DNA of 33,822 nucleotides from Lawsonibacter sp. (GTDB lineage Bacteria > Bacillota > Clostridia > Oscillospirales > Oscillospiraceae). The notes beneath the pieces are model-generated. The model did no database searches, was not told the DNA's origin, and saw only the letters and a program-made list of their open reading frames with translations. The stretch lies in contig JAAWPF010000002.1 of assembly GCA_022799835.1 (NCBI GenBank), positions 1 through 33,822 of the forward strand, given 5' to 3'. The position numbers were made by a program, and so were the translations under genes. Numbering within the stretch: position 1 is the stretch's first letter; the number at the start of each line of letters is the position of its first letter. Below are positions 8,388 to 17,985 of this stretch, in pieces.

Positions 8388-9290
8388 GTGCCCGAGGGCC
8401 AATTATGGCTGATACTTTTTTTCGTCAGCCTGAGTATCAATGCCGTTCAGCTGCTGTGGCGGCCTATCCTGAACCTGCTGCATCGGAAACATGAGGTGTC
8501 TGAGGACAACATCATGGCTATGGTGGAGGAGGGCGAGGAGTCCGGCACTATCCAGAGCAATGAGAAGGAATTTATAGAAAATGTTTTTGAGTTTGACAAC
8601 ACCACCGCCAAAGATGTGATGGTCCACCGGACCGATATGGTCACCCTCCCCCTGGACGCGGAGGAGGGGGCCATCCTGGAGATTATCCGCCAGTCCGGCC
8701 TGTCCCGGTTCCCGGTGTACGGGGAGGATATCGACGATATAGTGGGCGTATTGTCCACCCGGGAGTACCTGCTCAACTTTCAGGAGGCGGACCCCAAGCC
8801 CCTGAAGGAGCTGCTCCGCCCGGCCTATTTCGTGCCCGAGACGGTGGCCGCCGACGTACTCTTCCGGGACATGCAGGGCAAAAAGACCCATCTGGCCCTG
8901 GTAGTGGACGAATACGGCGGCACCAGCGGCCTGGTCACCCTGGAGGACCTGCTGGAGGAGTTGGTGGGCAATATCTACGATGAGTTCGACCCCCAGGAGG
9001 AGCAGGAGATCATTGCGCTGGACGATGGCCGCTGGCGGGTGTCCGGCTCCGCCGACCTGGAGGAGCTGGCCGAGGCCATGGGCTTTGAGCTGCCTGAGGA
9101 TGAGGAGCGGGACTACGATACCCTGGGCGGTCTGGTTTTCTCCCAGCTGTCGGTCATTCCAGAGGACGGAAGCCGCCCCGCGGTGGACGCCCTGGGGCTC
9201 CACATCCAGGTGGAGGAGCTCTGCGACCGCCGGGTGGAGTGGGCCCTGGTGGAGCGGCTGGGCTCCGAGCTGGAAAAGGAGACAGAGTAA
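8388..9290 (+). CDS. Hemolysin C/CorC-like CBS-domain protein
   Basis: KDVMVHRTDMVTLPLD...LSRFPVYGEDIDDIVGVLSTREYL...HLALVVDEYGGTSGLVTLEDLLEELVGNIYDEFD; GTG at 8388 preceded by AAAGGAGGT is a better start than the listed ATG at 8355. Confidence 0.88.
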   Translation: MPEGQLWLILFFVSLSINAVQLLWRPILNLLHRKHEVSEDNIMAMVEEGEESGTIQSNEKEFIENVFEFDNTTAKDVMVHRTDMVTLPLDAEEGAILEIIRQSGLSRFPVYGEDIDDIVGVLSTREYLLNFQEADPKPLKELLRPAYFVPETVAADVLFRDMQGKKTHLALVVDEYGGTSGLVTLEDLLEELVGNIYDEFDPQEEQEIIALDDGRWRVSGSADLEELAEAMGFELPEDEERDYDTLGGLVFSQLSVIPEDGSRPAVDALGLHIQVEELCDRRVEWALVERLGSELEKETE

Positions 9291-9305
9291 ATACATACAA
9301 GCGAA

Positions 9306-9335
9306 GGGCGGCCGCTTTTGCGGCCGCCCGTTTTT
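9306..9335. terminator. Rho-independent terminator (convergent genes)
   Basis: gggcggccgc-tttt-gcggccgcccgttttt. Confidence 0.8.
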
Positions 9336-9348
9336 GCGGTATTTATAC

Positions 9349-11151
9349 TTACTTGAGAGAAAAACCGCCCTTTCCGCTGTTCTTGACATCGTAGAGTGCG
9401 GTGTCCGCCACCGCGCTGAGAGCCTCGTAGGTCCTGCCGTAAGTAGGGGCACTGGCCGCGCCCACGCTGATGCTGGCAACGGCATCGATCCCTTCGATAT
9501 GCAGGTTTCGTACCCGCTCCAGGAGCTCCTGCCCCTTCTGCTCGGCCAGCGTTCTGCTGTCGGAGCCGGACAGGAAGGCGACAAATTCGTCACCGCCCAC
9601 CCGGGCTACAATATCGTCGGTACGGAAGGTCTCGTTCAGAATTTGCCCCACCGCCATCAGCAGTTTGTCTCCGGCGGCGTGGCCGAAATTGTCATTGATG
9701 GACTTGAAGTCGTCCAGGTCCAGCATAAACAGCACGCCCCGGGATATTTGCTCCAGACGGGCGTTGATTAGTTTGACGCCTGCCCGGTTGTACACGCCGG
9801 TGAGCGGGTCCTGCTGGGCCTGCTTGCGCAGCTCAAGCTCCCGGTCGATCTGGGCGCTGATGTCGGTCAGCGTTCCGATGAGCTGGATGACCTTGCCGTC
9901 CGGTCCAAAGACCGCCTTGTACTGGCTCCGGTACCAGCTGTAGTCCCCGCCCCGCCGCTTCAGGCGGACACGGTCGTGCTCGATCTGCTCCTGGGTCATG
10001 TTGGCCGAGCCGCGCAGAATCCGCCGCACATTATCCATATCGTCCGGGTGGAACACAGGAAAGCTGCCCGTCTCTTTGGTGACGCCCTCCAGCAGCACCT
10101 GGTCCAGCTCCAGCGACTCCAGGGCGTTGGAGGTGAACTCCAGGCTGTCCCGCTCCCGGTCGTACTCAAAGATCAGGGTGTCGTAAAACTCGGCCAGGGC
10201 GCCATAGCGCAGCTTTTCCCCGGCCAGTCTGGCCCGCTGCCGCCAAATCAGGACAGCCAGCACCGCGCATACCACCAGGCTGAGCAGCATGATGCCTGTC
10301 TGCAGGGCGGAGGTACGCTCTATCTGGATATTGATGGACTGGGAAAACTGCACGACGCGCCAGTTGTTGCAGTGGACGGGCGCCCATGCCACATAGCACC
10401 GCCCGCCCGGCGGGTCATAGCAGAAGGAGCCGGACTCGGCCCGCTGGTAGGCGGCGAGAAAAGCCTGCGCATCCTGGCCGAACAGACCGTTTTCCTCCCC
10501 CAGCTCCTTCAGGCTGAGCCCCTTTGTGGCGGTGGTATTTCCATAGACCACTATGCTGTCCGCTCCGGCGATCACGCTGTGGACATCGTGGAAGAAGGTG
10601 GAGTGGTTTTCCGGGTTGCTCAGCTGACTGGCGTTCAGCCTGGCCAGCAGCACCCCCGCCGTCTGGCCGCCTGCCTTCACCGGCTGGGCCACAAGGACAT
10701 ATGCCTCTGACCGGCTCGATTCAGTAATCAGTCCGCTGACCATCGCCTTTCCGGACAGCGCCTCCTGGAGCGCCGCGCGCTCCCCGCTCTCCTCGGGCAT
10801 TCGGGCGATCTCGGCAATCTCCAGATAGCTCATCTCCGCCTGCCTGCCGGCCAGAACAGCGGTCTTCAGCAGAGACTCCACCCACGCCTTGTCCGGCTGC
10901 CGCCCGCTGTCCTCAATCAGCTGCTCAACATTGTCCAGCACGGCCGTAAGACCGTCGATCAGTTCCCCTGTGTTGTTTCCGTCCAGGGTGGTGTGGGCTG
11001 CCAGACTCTCCATAAGCATCCGGTCCAGCTCCGCCTCCAGAGAACGATAGCGCAGGATAAACATGACAAGCGCGACTGAGAGCAGCACAGCGCCGCATAC
11101 AGCCATCCAAACAGCGCGTCCGGCGGACCGCTGCTTTTGGAAAGCAGCCAT
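9349..11151 (-). CDS. Membrane-anchored diguanylate cyclase (extracellular sensor, PAS, GGDEF)
   Basis: Two TM segments flanking an extracellular region; PAS-like YDTLIFEYDRERDSLEFTSNA...GTLTDIS; RTDDIVARVGGDEF includes the GGDEF active site and an RxxD I-site. Confidence 0.92.
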   Translation of the reverse strand: MAAFQKQRSAGRAVWMAVCGAVLLSVALVMFILRYRSLEAELDRMLMESLAAHTTLDGNNTGELIDGLTAVLDNVEQLIEDSGRQPDKAWVESLLKTAVLAGRQAEMSYLEIAEIARMPEESGERAALQEALSGKAMVSGLITESSRSEAYVLVAQPVKAGGQTAGVLLARLNASQLSNPENHSTFFHDVHSVIAGADSIVVYGNTTATKGLSLKELGEENGLFGQDAQAFLAAYQRAESGSFCYDPPGGRCYVAWAPVHCNNWRVVQFSQSINIQIERTSALQTGIMLLSLVVCAVLAVLIWRQRARLAGEKLRYGALAEFYDTLIFEYDRERDSLEFTSNALESLELDQVLLEGVTKETGSFPVFHPDDMDNVRRILRGSANMTQEQIEHDRVRLKRRGGDYSWYRSQYKAVFGPDGKVIQLIGTLTDISAQIDRELELRKQAQQDPLTGVYNRAGVKLINARLEQISRGVLFMLDLDDFKSINDNFGHAAGDKLLMAVGQILNETFRTDDIVARVGGDEFVAFLSGSDSRTLAEQKGQELLERVRNLHIEGIDAVASISVGAASAPTYGRTYEALSAVADTALYDVKNSGKGGFSLK

Positions 11152-11254
11152 GTTCTTCCCCCCTCTTTTTTGATGCGGTGTTCGCCGCTCATTTCTTCTA
11201 TTCTATCACCGAGGTTATCTTTTGTAAAGGTTTTAGAAGAATATTTCTGGCAAT

Positions 11255-12643
11255 CTAACTCGCTTTTATCAGGGCCTCCCCTGCCAGATAGATGTCCCCC
11301 GCGCCCACAGTGAGGATCAGGTCGCCGGGCTGGGCGATGTCCGCCAGGAATGCGGCGGCCTCCTCCAGACCGGGGCGGTAGACCGCGCCTGGGATCTCTT
11401 GCGCCAGTTTTTCTGAGGATACGCCCAGGCTGTCGGTCTCCCGGGCGGCGTAGATGGGGGTCAGCACAGCCAGGTCGGCCAGCTTCAGCACCTCCACAAA
11501 CCGGTCAAAGAGGGCGGCGGTGCGGGTGTAGGTGTGGGGCTGGAAGGCGCAGACTACCCGCTTGTAGTCCAGGGTTCTGGCCATGGTGAGCAGGGCCCGC
11601 AGCTCGTCTGGGTGGTGGGCGTAGTCGTCGTAGACATCGGCGCCATGATAGGTCCCCTTTTTTTCAAAGCGCCGCCCTGCCCCGGTGAAGGAGGCCAGCC
11701 CTTCCTCCACTGCCCTGCCCGGTATCCCCAGCACATAGGCGGCGGAGGCGGCGGCCAGGGCGTTGGAGACGTTGTGATTTCCCCCGACTCTCAGGGACAC
11801 ATGGGCGTATTTCTTCCCCATGGCGATCACATCGAAGGTGGGCAGGCCTTGCTCCCAGGTGAGGTTATCGGCATAGCAGTGGGCTTCATGGTTCGTCAGA
11901 CTGAATGTGAAGCAGGGCTTTTGAAAGCCCTCCAAGGTTTCCCGCACGTTGGGGTTGTCCCAGTTGGCCGCTACATACCCGCCCGGGGTGGGCACCAGTT
12001 CCGCGAATTTCCGGAAGGAGGCCTTGATGTCGTCCAGGTCCCGGAAGAAGTCCAAGTGGTCGGCCTCCACATTGAGGATCACCGCCACCGTGGGGGCGAA
12101 GGACAGGAAGGAGTTGCAGTATTCACAGGACTCGGCAATGATGGTGTTTCCCCGGCCCACCCGATGGCCGCGGCCCAGGATGGGCAGGGTGCCACCAATC
12201 ATCACGGAGGGGTCCTTGCCGGCGGCCAGGAAGATGTGGGTGCACATGGCGGTGGTGGTGGTTTTGCCGTGAGTGCCCGCCACACACAGGGCGTTCTTAT
12301 AGTGTTTCATAATGGCGCCCCAGGCCTGGGCCCGCTCAAAAACCGGGATGTCAAAATAGCGGGCGGAGGTGATCTCCGGGTTGCTGTCGTGGACGGCGGC
12401 GGTGCGGATGACACAGTCCGCCCCCTCCACGCTCTGGGGCAGGTGGCCGATGATGACCGGGATGCCCAGAGACCGCAGGTGAGCTACTGTCTCGCTCTCC
12501 TTCATGTCAGAACCGGTCACCGCCACCCCGCGGCCCTTCAGCACCTCGGCCAGCGGAGCCATGGAGACTCCGCCGATGCCGACCAGGTGGGCCCGGGCCC
12601 CTGGCCTGATGTAGTTCTCAATCTTTTGCTCCATATACAGCAC
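11255..12643 (-). CDS. murC: UDP-N-acetylmuramate--L-alanine ligase
   Basis: HLVGIGGVSMAPLAEVLKGRGVAVTGSD...CVAGTHGKTTTTAM...VYDDYAHHPDELRALL. Confidence 0.95.
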   Translation of the reverse strand: MLYMEQKIENYIRPGARAHLVGIGGVSMAPLAEVLKGRGVAVTGSDMKESETVAHLRSLGIPVIIGHLPQSVEGADCVIRTAAVHDSNPEITSARYFDIPVFERAQAWGAIMKHYKNALCVAGTHGKTTTTAMCTHIFLAAGKDPSVMIGGTLPILGRGHRVGRGNTIIAESCEYCNSFLSFAPTVAVILNVEADHLDFFRDLDDIKASFRKFAELVPTPGGYVAANWDNPNVRETLEGFQKPCFTFSLTNHEAHCYADNLTWEQGLPTFDVIAMGKKYAHVSLRVGGNHNVSNALAAASAAYVLGIPGRAVEEGLASFTGAGRRFEKKGTYHGADVYDDYAHHPDELRALLTMARTLDYKRVVCAFQPHTYTRTAALFDRFVEVLKLADLAVLTPIYAARETDSLGVSSEKLAQEIPGAVYRPGLEEAAAFLADIAQPGDLILTVGAGDIYLAGEALIKAS

Positions 12644-12745
12644 CTCAATTCTATGGTTTCTTTTTCTATTCTATCCACTTTTTGGAGAATTGGTGCGGAT
12701 TTTTCACTGCCTGCCTCGCTGAGGGGAGTTTTCTGTGAACGGACT

Positions 12746-12790
12746 TTCTCCGTCACGGCTTCGCCGCGTCACCTCCCCCGGAGAGGGAGG
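12746..12790. repeat. GC-rich palindromic intergenic repeat overlapping the 3' end of rsmI
   Basis: ctttctccgtcacggcttcgccgcgtcacctcccccggagagggagg; contains CGGCTTCGCCG and CTCC/GGAG inverted arms. Family membership is from recall of similar repeats in gut Clostridia. Confidence 0.55.
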
Positions 12791-13604
12791 CGTCGTAGAG
12801 CTGATTCCGGGACAGGCCCAGTTCCTTGGCGGCCTGTTTAACCGCGTCCCGCAGGGACAGTCCCTCATGCCGGAGCCTGTTCACCAGGACCAGGCCGTCC
12901 TCCAAGGTTGGCTCCAAGTCCTCTGGTTTCTCCGCCCCCCGAACCACCAGCACAAACTCCCCCTTGGGAGTATTTTTCTGATACCAAGCGGCGGCCTCCC
13001 CCAGGGTGGTACGCCGGACCTCCTCGTGGAGCTTGGTCAGCTCCCGGCACAGGGTGAGAGGCCGGTCGGGGCCGAAGGTATCCGTCAGATCCTGGAGGGT
13101 GGCGGTCAGCTTGTGGGGAGCTTCGTAGAAAATCATGGTCCGCTGCTCCTGTCGGAGGGCCTCCAGATGGGCTCGGCGATTTTTCTTGTTCATGGCCAGG
13201 AAGCCCTCAAAGGTGAACCGGCCCGTGGGCTGGCCCGAGACAGCCAGGGCGGTGACCAGGGCGCAGGGGCCGGGGATGGCGCACACCGGGATGCCCAGAG
13301 CGGCGCAACGCGCCACCAGCTCCTCTCCGGGGTCGGAGATAGCGGGGGTCCCGGCATCAGTGACCAAGGCACAGTTCTCCCCCGACAGCAGCCGGTTTAC
13401 AATGGCCCGGCCGCCGGCCTCGGTGTTGTGCCGGTGATAGATGGCCATGGGCTTTTTCAGCTCCAGGTGGTTGAGCAGCTTTACTGTCACCCGGGTGTCC
13501 TCGGCGGCGATAAAGTCCGCCTGGGCGAGGGTTTCCGCCATCCGTTTGGAGATGTCCCCCAGGTTGCCGATAGGAGTGGGGACCAGGTATAATGTGCCAG
13601 CCAA
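12753..13604 (-). CDS. rsmI: 16S rRNA (cytidine(1402)-2'-O)-methyltransferase
   Basis: MAGTLYLVPTPIGNLGDISKRMAETL...AAEDTRVTVKLLNHL...LVTDAGTPAISDPGEELV. Confidence 0.95.
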   Translation of the reverse strand: MAGTLYLVPTPIGNLGDISKRMAETLAQADFIAAEDTRVTVKLLNHLELKKPMAIYHRHNTEAGGRAIVNRLLSGENCALVTDAGTPAISDPGEELVARCAALGIPVCAIPGPCALVTALAVSGQPTGRFTFEGFLAMNKKNRRAHLEALRQEQRTMIFYEAPHKLTATLQDLTDTFGPDRPLTLCRELTKLHEEVRRTTLGEAAAWYQKNTPKGEFVLVVRGAEKPEDLEPTLEDGLVLVNRLRHEGLSLRDAVKQAAKELGLSRNQLYDASLSGGGDAAKP

Positions 13605-13703
13605 GGCCTCCGCCGCCTTTCCTTATAATTTTACAAAATATTATAGCACAGTTGGAGAAATTATGGTATCCTTTTCTTGACTTTCTTTCTGGAGGAGCGT
13701 CTG

Positions 13704-14321
13704 ATGGACAGAACCGAGCGGCTGCCCCCCTATACGCTGTCCTGGCGGCCGGGTGTTTTCCCCCTGGGGGGCGACGCCCTGGCCCTGGGGGACTTCGCCA
13801 CAGTTAAGCCGGGCTGGCGGGTGTGTGATCTGGGGACGGGCAGCGGGGCCCTGCTGCTGCTGCTGGCCAGGCGGGCCGGGGGGCTGTCCCTCACCGGTAT
13901 CGACTGTGACCCTCTGGCCGCCCGGACCGCCCGGGAGAACCTGGAGCGAAACGGCCTGAACGGGACGGTCCTGGCCGGCGACCTGCGGGACGCCCCGCTG
14001 TCCGCCGGAGGCTTCGATTTGGCGGTATCCAACCCGCCCTATTTCCCGGTGGGGAGCGGAAAGAGCGGCGGTCCGGCCAGAAGCGAGGAAAGCTGTTCTC
14101 TGGATGAGCTTTGCGCCGCCGCCGGGCGGCTGGTAAAAAACGGGGGGCGGTTTGCCCTGTGTCACCGACCGGAGCGGCTGGCGGATGTGGTGTGTGCCCT
14201 GCGGGGCCACGGCCTGGAGCCCAAGCGGATGAAACTGGTGTCCCACGGGCCGGGACATCCCCCCTCCCTTCTGCTGGTGGAGGCGGTGCGGCGGGGGAGA
14301 CCGGGGCTGAAATTTGAATAG
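13704..14321 (+). CDS. tRNA1(Val) (adenine(37)-N6)-methyltransferase-like (TrmN6/YabB)
   Basis: FPLGGDALALGDFATVKPGWRVCDLGTGSGALLLLLARR...LAVSNPPYFPVGSGK (SAM-binding and NPPY motifs); ATG at 13704 with upstream GGAGG. Confidence 0.85.
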   Translation: MDRTERLPPYTLSWRPGVFPLGGDALALGDFATVKPGWRVCDLGTGSGALLLLLARRAGGLSLTGIDCDPLAARTARENLERNGLNGTVLAGDLRDAPLSAGGFDLAVSNPPYFPVGSGKSGGPARSEESCSLDELCAAAGRLVKNGGRFALCHRPERLADVVCALRGHGLEPKRMKLVSHGPGHPPSLLLVEAVRRGRPGLKFE

Positions 14322-14327
14322 CGCGGC

Positions 14328-14360
14328 AAAAGGCGGCTGGCACAGTGCCAGCCGCCTTTG
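14328..14360. terminator. Bidirectional terminator between convergent genes
   Basis: aaaggcggctggcac-a-gtgccagccgccttt, near-perfect palindrome with A- and T-tracts. Confidence 0.85.
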
Positions 14361-14380
14361 AAAATGGGACAGATGCCGGA

Positions 14381-16081
14381 TTACTCCTTCACGTAGTTCA
14401 CATGGAGCAGCTCATGGCGGTGCTCCTCCTCCATATCTTTCAGGAGGGCGGCAGCCACCGGGTTGCGCTCGGCCCGCTTGAATGGGGCGGAGCGGTCAAT
14501 GTTGTACAGGCCCTCGGCCCGGTCGGCCTTGTCCTGCTTCATGCCCCGGGGCTGGCCCGCGCCGCCCACGCAGCCGCCCTGGCAGGTCATGACCTCCACC
14601 AGGTCGAAGTAGGCGCTGCCGGACTCAATCTCCTTGAGCAGCCGCTGGGCGTTGGCCAGGCCGTGGACAATGGCCAGGTGGACATCCCGGTCGCCCACCC
14701 TGATCACGGCCACCCGGATGGAGCGGTCGCCCCGGAGGGGGGAGTATTTCAGCTCCCGCAGGGCGTTTTTGGACTTGTCGGGCAGGCAGAACCGGACCAC
14801 CGCCTCGGCCACGCCGCCGGTGGTGCCGTAGATGGTGCCAGAGCCGGACCCCAGTCCGAAAGGCAGGTCGGGGGACTCGTACTCCAGCTCGGTGAGGTGG
14901 ATGCCGGACTCCTGGACCATCTTGACAATCTCCCGGGTGGTCAGCACCAGGTCCACCGCCGGGGCGCCGTCTTCCAGGCGGAACTCGGGCCGGGCGGCCT
15001 CCATCTTCTTGGCGGTGCAGGGCATGACGGCGATGTGGTAGGTGGTGCGGCCGTCCTCCTCATCCAGCTTCCTGTACTTGTCCCGCAGGACGGCGGCGAA
15101 CATCTCCATAGGTGACTTACAGGTGGAGATATGCTTCAGATATTTGGGGTTCTCGTTCTCCAAATACTTTACCCAGGCCGGACAGCAGGAGGTGAACATG
15201 GGGAAGGGGCCGCCCTTCTCCAGCCGCTGGAGAAACTCGGTGCCCTCCTCAACGGTGGTCAGGTCGGCACCGAAGGTGGTGTCGTACACCTCGTCCACCC
15301 CCATCAGCTTGAGGGCGGAGACCAGCTGGTCCAGGGCATTCTGGCCGGGCTCCAGGCCGAAGGCCTCCCCCACCGCCACCCGGACGGCGGGGGCAATCTG
15401 GACCACCACCCGCTTCTTCGGGTCGTGGATGGCCCGCCAGGCAGGGCCAATCTGGTTGTACACTGTGATTGCGCCGGTGGGGCAGACAGCGGAGCACTGT
15501 CCGCAGCTGATGCACTTGGTCTCAGACATCTTCCTGCCAAAGGCGGGGGTCACCTGCATGTTATAGCCCCGGTGGGCGAAGTCAATGATGTTCATGCCGA
15601 TGTTCTCACTGCACACCCGGACGCAGTCGCCGCAAAGGATGCACTTGGTGGGGTCCCGGACAATGGCGGGGCTGGTGTCGTCAAACTCGCCGCACTCCCG
15701 GTTGTCGCCGAAGCGGACGGTGTTGATGCCGAACTGCACCGCCAGGTCCTGGAGGTGGCAGCTGCCGCTCTTCTGACAGGTGGTGCAGGAGCAGTTGTGA
15801 GAGGCCAGCATCAGCTCCAGGATCATCCGCCGGTGCTTGAGCAGCCGGGCGGTGTTGGTCCTGATGGACAGCCCGTCCCGGGGCTGCATGGAGCAGGAGG
15901 TCTCGATTCTGCCCCGCTCGTCCTCTACCACACACATACGGCAGGCCCCATAGACCGACAGGTCGGAGTAGTAGCAGAACGTGGGCATTTCGATGCCGGC
16001 TTTCCGGATGACGGCCAGCACGTTGGGCTCGCCGTCGAAAGCGACCCGCTCGCCGTTGATGTACATAATTCCCTTTGCCAT
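14381..16081 (-). CDS. hydA: [FeFe]-hydrogenase catalytic subunit (HydA/HndD type)
   Basis: N-terminal 2Fe-2S region (YGACRMCVVE), 4Fe-4S motifs, H-cluster motifs FTSCCPAWVKYLE, MPCTAKKME, EVMTCQGGCVGGAGQP. Start moved to MAKGIMYINGE. Confidence 0.92.
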   Translation of the reverse strand: MAKGIMYINGERVAFDGEPNVLAVIRKAGIEMPTFCYYSDLSVYGACRMCVVEDERGRIETSCSMQPRDGLSIRTNTARLLKHRRMILELMLASHNCSCTTCQKSGSCHLQDLAVQFGINTVRFGDNRECGEFDDTSPAIVRDPTKCILCGDCVRVCSENIGMNIIDFAHRGYNMQVTPAFGRKMSETKCISCGQCSAVCPTGAITVYNQIGPAWRAIHDPKKRVVVQIAPAVRVAVGEAFGLEPGQNALDQLVSALKLMGVDEVYDTTFGADLTTVEEGTEFLQRLEKGGPFPMFTSCCPAWVKYLENENPKYLKHISTCKSPMEMFAAVLRDKYRKLDEEDGRTTYHIAVMPCTAKKMEAARPEFRLEDGAPAVDLVLTTREIVKMVQESGIHLTELEYESPDLPFGLGSGSGTIYGTTGGVAEAVVRFCLPDKSKNALRELKYSPLRGDRSIRVAVIRVGDRDVHLAIVHGLANAQRLLKEIESGSAYFDLVEVMTCQGGCVGGAGQPRGMKQDKADRAEGLYNIDRSAPFKRAERNPVAAALLKDMEEEHRHELLHVNYVKE

Positions 16082-16086
16082 ACCGC

Positions 16087-17985
16087 TCACTCCTCCCGAA
16101 TGGCACCGAAGGGACAGCAGCCCCAGCACGCGCCGCACTTGATACACTTGTCTGTGTCAATGACATGGGGCATCCGGATTTGGCCGGAGATGGCCTCCAT
16201 GGGGCACTGCTTCATGCACTTGCCGCAGCCCTTGCACAGCTCAGGGTCAATCTGGAGCACTTTCTTGCGGCCGTTGCAGTGGGGACAGTGCTTGTCCACC
16301 ACATGGGCCAGGTACTCGCCCCGGAAGTATTTCAGGGTACTCTGCACCGGCTTGCAGGCGCTCTGGCCCAGGCCGCACAGGGCGGTCTCGCTGATGGTGG
16401 AGGCCAGCTCCTCCAGCAGGTCCAGGTCCTCCAGCGAGCCCTCGTTGTTGACGATGCGGGTCAAAATCTCCAGCATCCGCCGGGTGCCCTCCCGGCAGGG
16501 GACGCACTTGCCGCAGGACTCGTTCTGGGTGAAGTTCATGAAGAACCGGGCCACCTCCACCATGCAGGTGTCCTCGTCCATCACCACCAGGCCGCCCGAG
16601 CCGATCATGGCCCCCAGCTTTTTCAGCGAGTCAAAGTCCAGGGGCAGGTCCAGGTGCTCCTCGGTGAGGCAGCCGCCGGAGGGACCGCCAATCTGGACGG
16701 CCTTGAACTTTTTGCCGTCCTTGATGCCGCCGCCAATGTCGAAGATGATCTCCCGGAGGGTGGTGCCCATGGGGACCTCGATCAGGCCGGTGTTTACCAC
16801 GTTGCCGGTGAGGGCGAAGGCCTTGGTGCCGGGAGACTTCTCCGTCCCGATGGACTGAAACCAGGCCGAGCCGTTGCGGATGATAAGGGGGACGGCGGAG
16901 AAGGTCTCCACATTGTTGAGCACGGTGGGCTGTGCCCACAGGCCGTGCTCCACCGTCCGGGGCGGCTTGACCCGGGGCATGCCCCGGTTGCCCTCGATGG
17001 AGGCGGTCAAGGCCGAGCCCTCGCCGCAGACAAAGGCCCCGGCGCCCCGGTTGACGTGGAGGCGGAAGGAGAACTGGGTGCCCAGGATGCGGTCGCCCAG
17101 CAGGCCCATCTCCTCCGCCTTGGCGATGGCGGTTTTCAGCCGGGCCACCGCCAGGGGGTACTCGGCCCGGACGTAGATGTAGCCCTCGTCGCTGCCGGCG
17201 GCGATGGCGGCGATGAGCATCCCCTCGATGATGGAGTGGGGGTTGCCCTCCATGATGGAGCGGTCCATGAAGGCGCCGGGGTCGCCCTCGTCGCCGTTGC
17301 ACACCACGTACTTCTTGCCCTTGGGCTGCTTGCGGACGCTGTCCCACTTCCGCCCGGCGGGGAAGCCGCCGCCGCCCCGGCCCCGCAGGCCGGAGTCCAG
17401 AATCTCCTTGCAGATGGCCTCGTCGGTCATCTCGAACAGGGCCTTCTCAAAGGCGGCGTAGCCGTCGTGGGCCAGGTACTCGTCGATGTCCTCAGCGTCG
17501 GTGGTGCCGCAGTTGGCCAGCACAATGCGGTGCTGGCGGTGATAGAAGGGGATGTCCTCGTGCTTGGGATACTTCATCCCGTCCAACTCATAGAGCAGCC
17601 GCTCCACCACCTCGCCCTTCATGATGGTCTTTTCGATGATCTCGTCGCAGTCCTCCAGCTGGACATGGGTATAGAGGATGCCCTCCGGCTCAATCTGGAC
17701 CAGGGGGCCCATCTCGCAGAATCCGTGGCAGCCGCTCTTCTTCAAATAGATGCCGTCCCCCTTGGGCTCGGTGACGTCCTCGGTCTCGTTCTCCTGGGTG
17801 AGGCCCACATAGACATCCAGCCCCCGGCGCTCGCACTCCTCCCTGATGTAGTCATACAGCTTCAGCGAGCCGCCGGCGATGCAGCCGGTGCCGGCGCACA
17901 GCAGCACCTGCTTTTTCTGATAGGACAGGGCCCGCTTGGCCTTGACCCGGCGGACCTCCAAACGTTCACGGTTCATCTCAGGCAT
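16087..17985 (-). CDS. hydB: NADH-binding flavoprotein subunit of bifurcating hydrogenase (HydB/HndC, NuoF-like)
   Basis: GRGGGGFPAGRKW, CNGDEGDPGAFMDRSIMEGNPHSIIEGM, CGKCVPCREGTRRM, C-terminal CKGCGKCMKQCP and CIKCGACWGCCP ferredoxin motifs. Confidence 0.93.
   Translation of the reverse strand: MPEMNRERLEVRRVKAKRALSYQKKQVLLCAGTGCIAGGSLKLYDYIREECERRGLDVYVGLTQENETEDVTEPKGDGIYLKKSGCHGFCEMGPLVQIEPEGILYTHVQLEDCDEIIEKTIMKGEVVERLLYELDGMKYPKHEDIPFYHRQHRIVLANCGTTDAEDIDEYLAHDGYAAFEKALFEMTDEAICKEILDSGLRGRGGGGFPAGRKWDSVRKQPKGKKYVVCNGDEGDPGAFMDRSIMEGNPHSIIEGMLIAAIAAGSDEGYIYVRAEYPLAVARLKTAIAKAEEMGLLGDRILGTQFSFRLHVNRGAGAFVCGEGSALTASIEGNRGMPRVKPPRTVEHGLWAQPTVLNNVETFSAVPLIIRNGSAWFQSIGTEKSPGTKAFALTGNVVNTGLIEVPMGTTLREIIFDIGGGIKDGKKFKAVQIGGPSGGCLTEEHLDLPLDFDSLKKLGAMIGSGGLVVMDEDTCMVEVARFFMNFTQNESCGKCVPCREGTRRMLEILTRIVNNEGSLEDLDLLEELASTISETALCGLGQSACKPVQSTLKYFRGEYLAHVVDKHCPHCNGRKKVLQIDPELCKGCGKCMKQCPMEAISGQIRMPHVIDTDKCIKCGACWGCCPFGAIREE

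Noticed and set aside
15131-16858. 575-aa plus-strand ORF opposite hydA/hydB
   Set aside because: Shadow ORF across two conserved genes.
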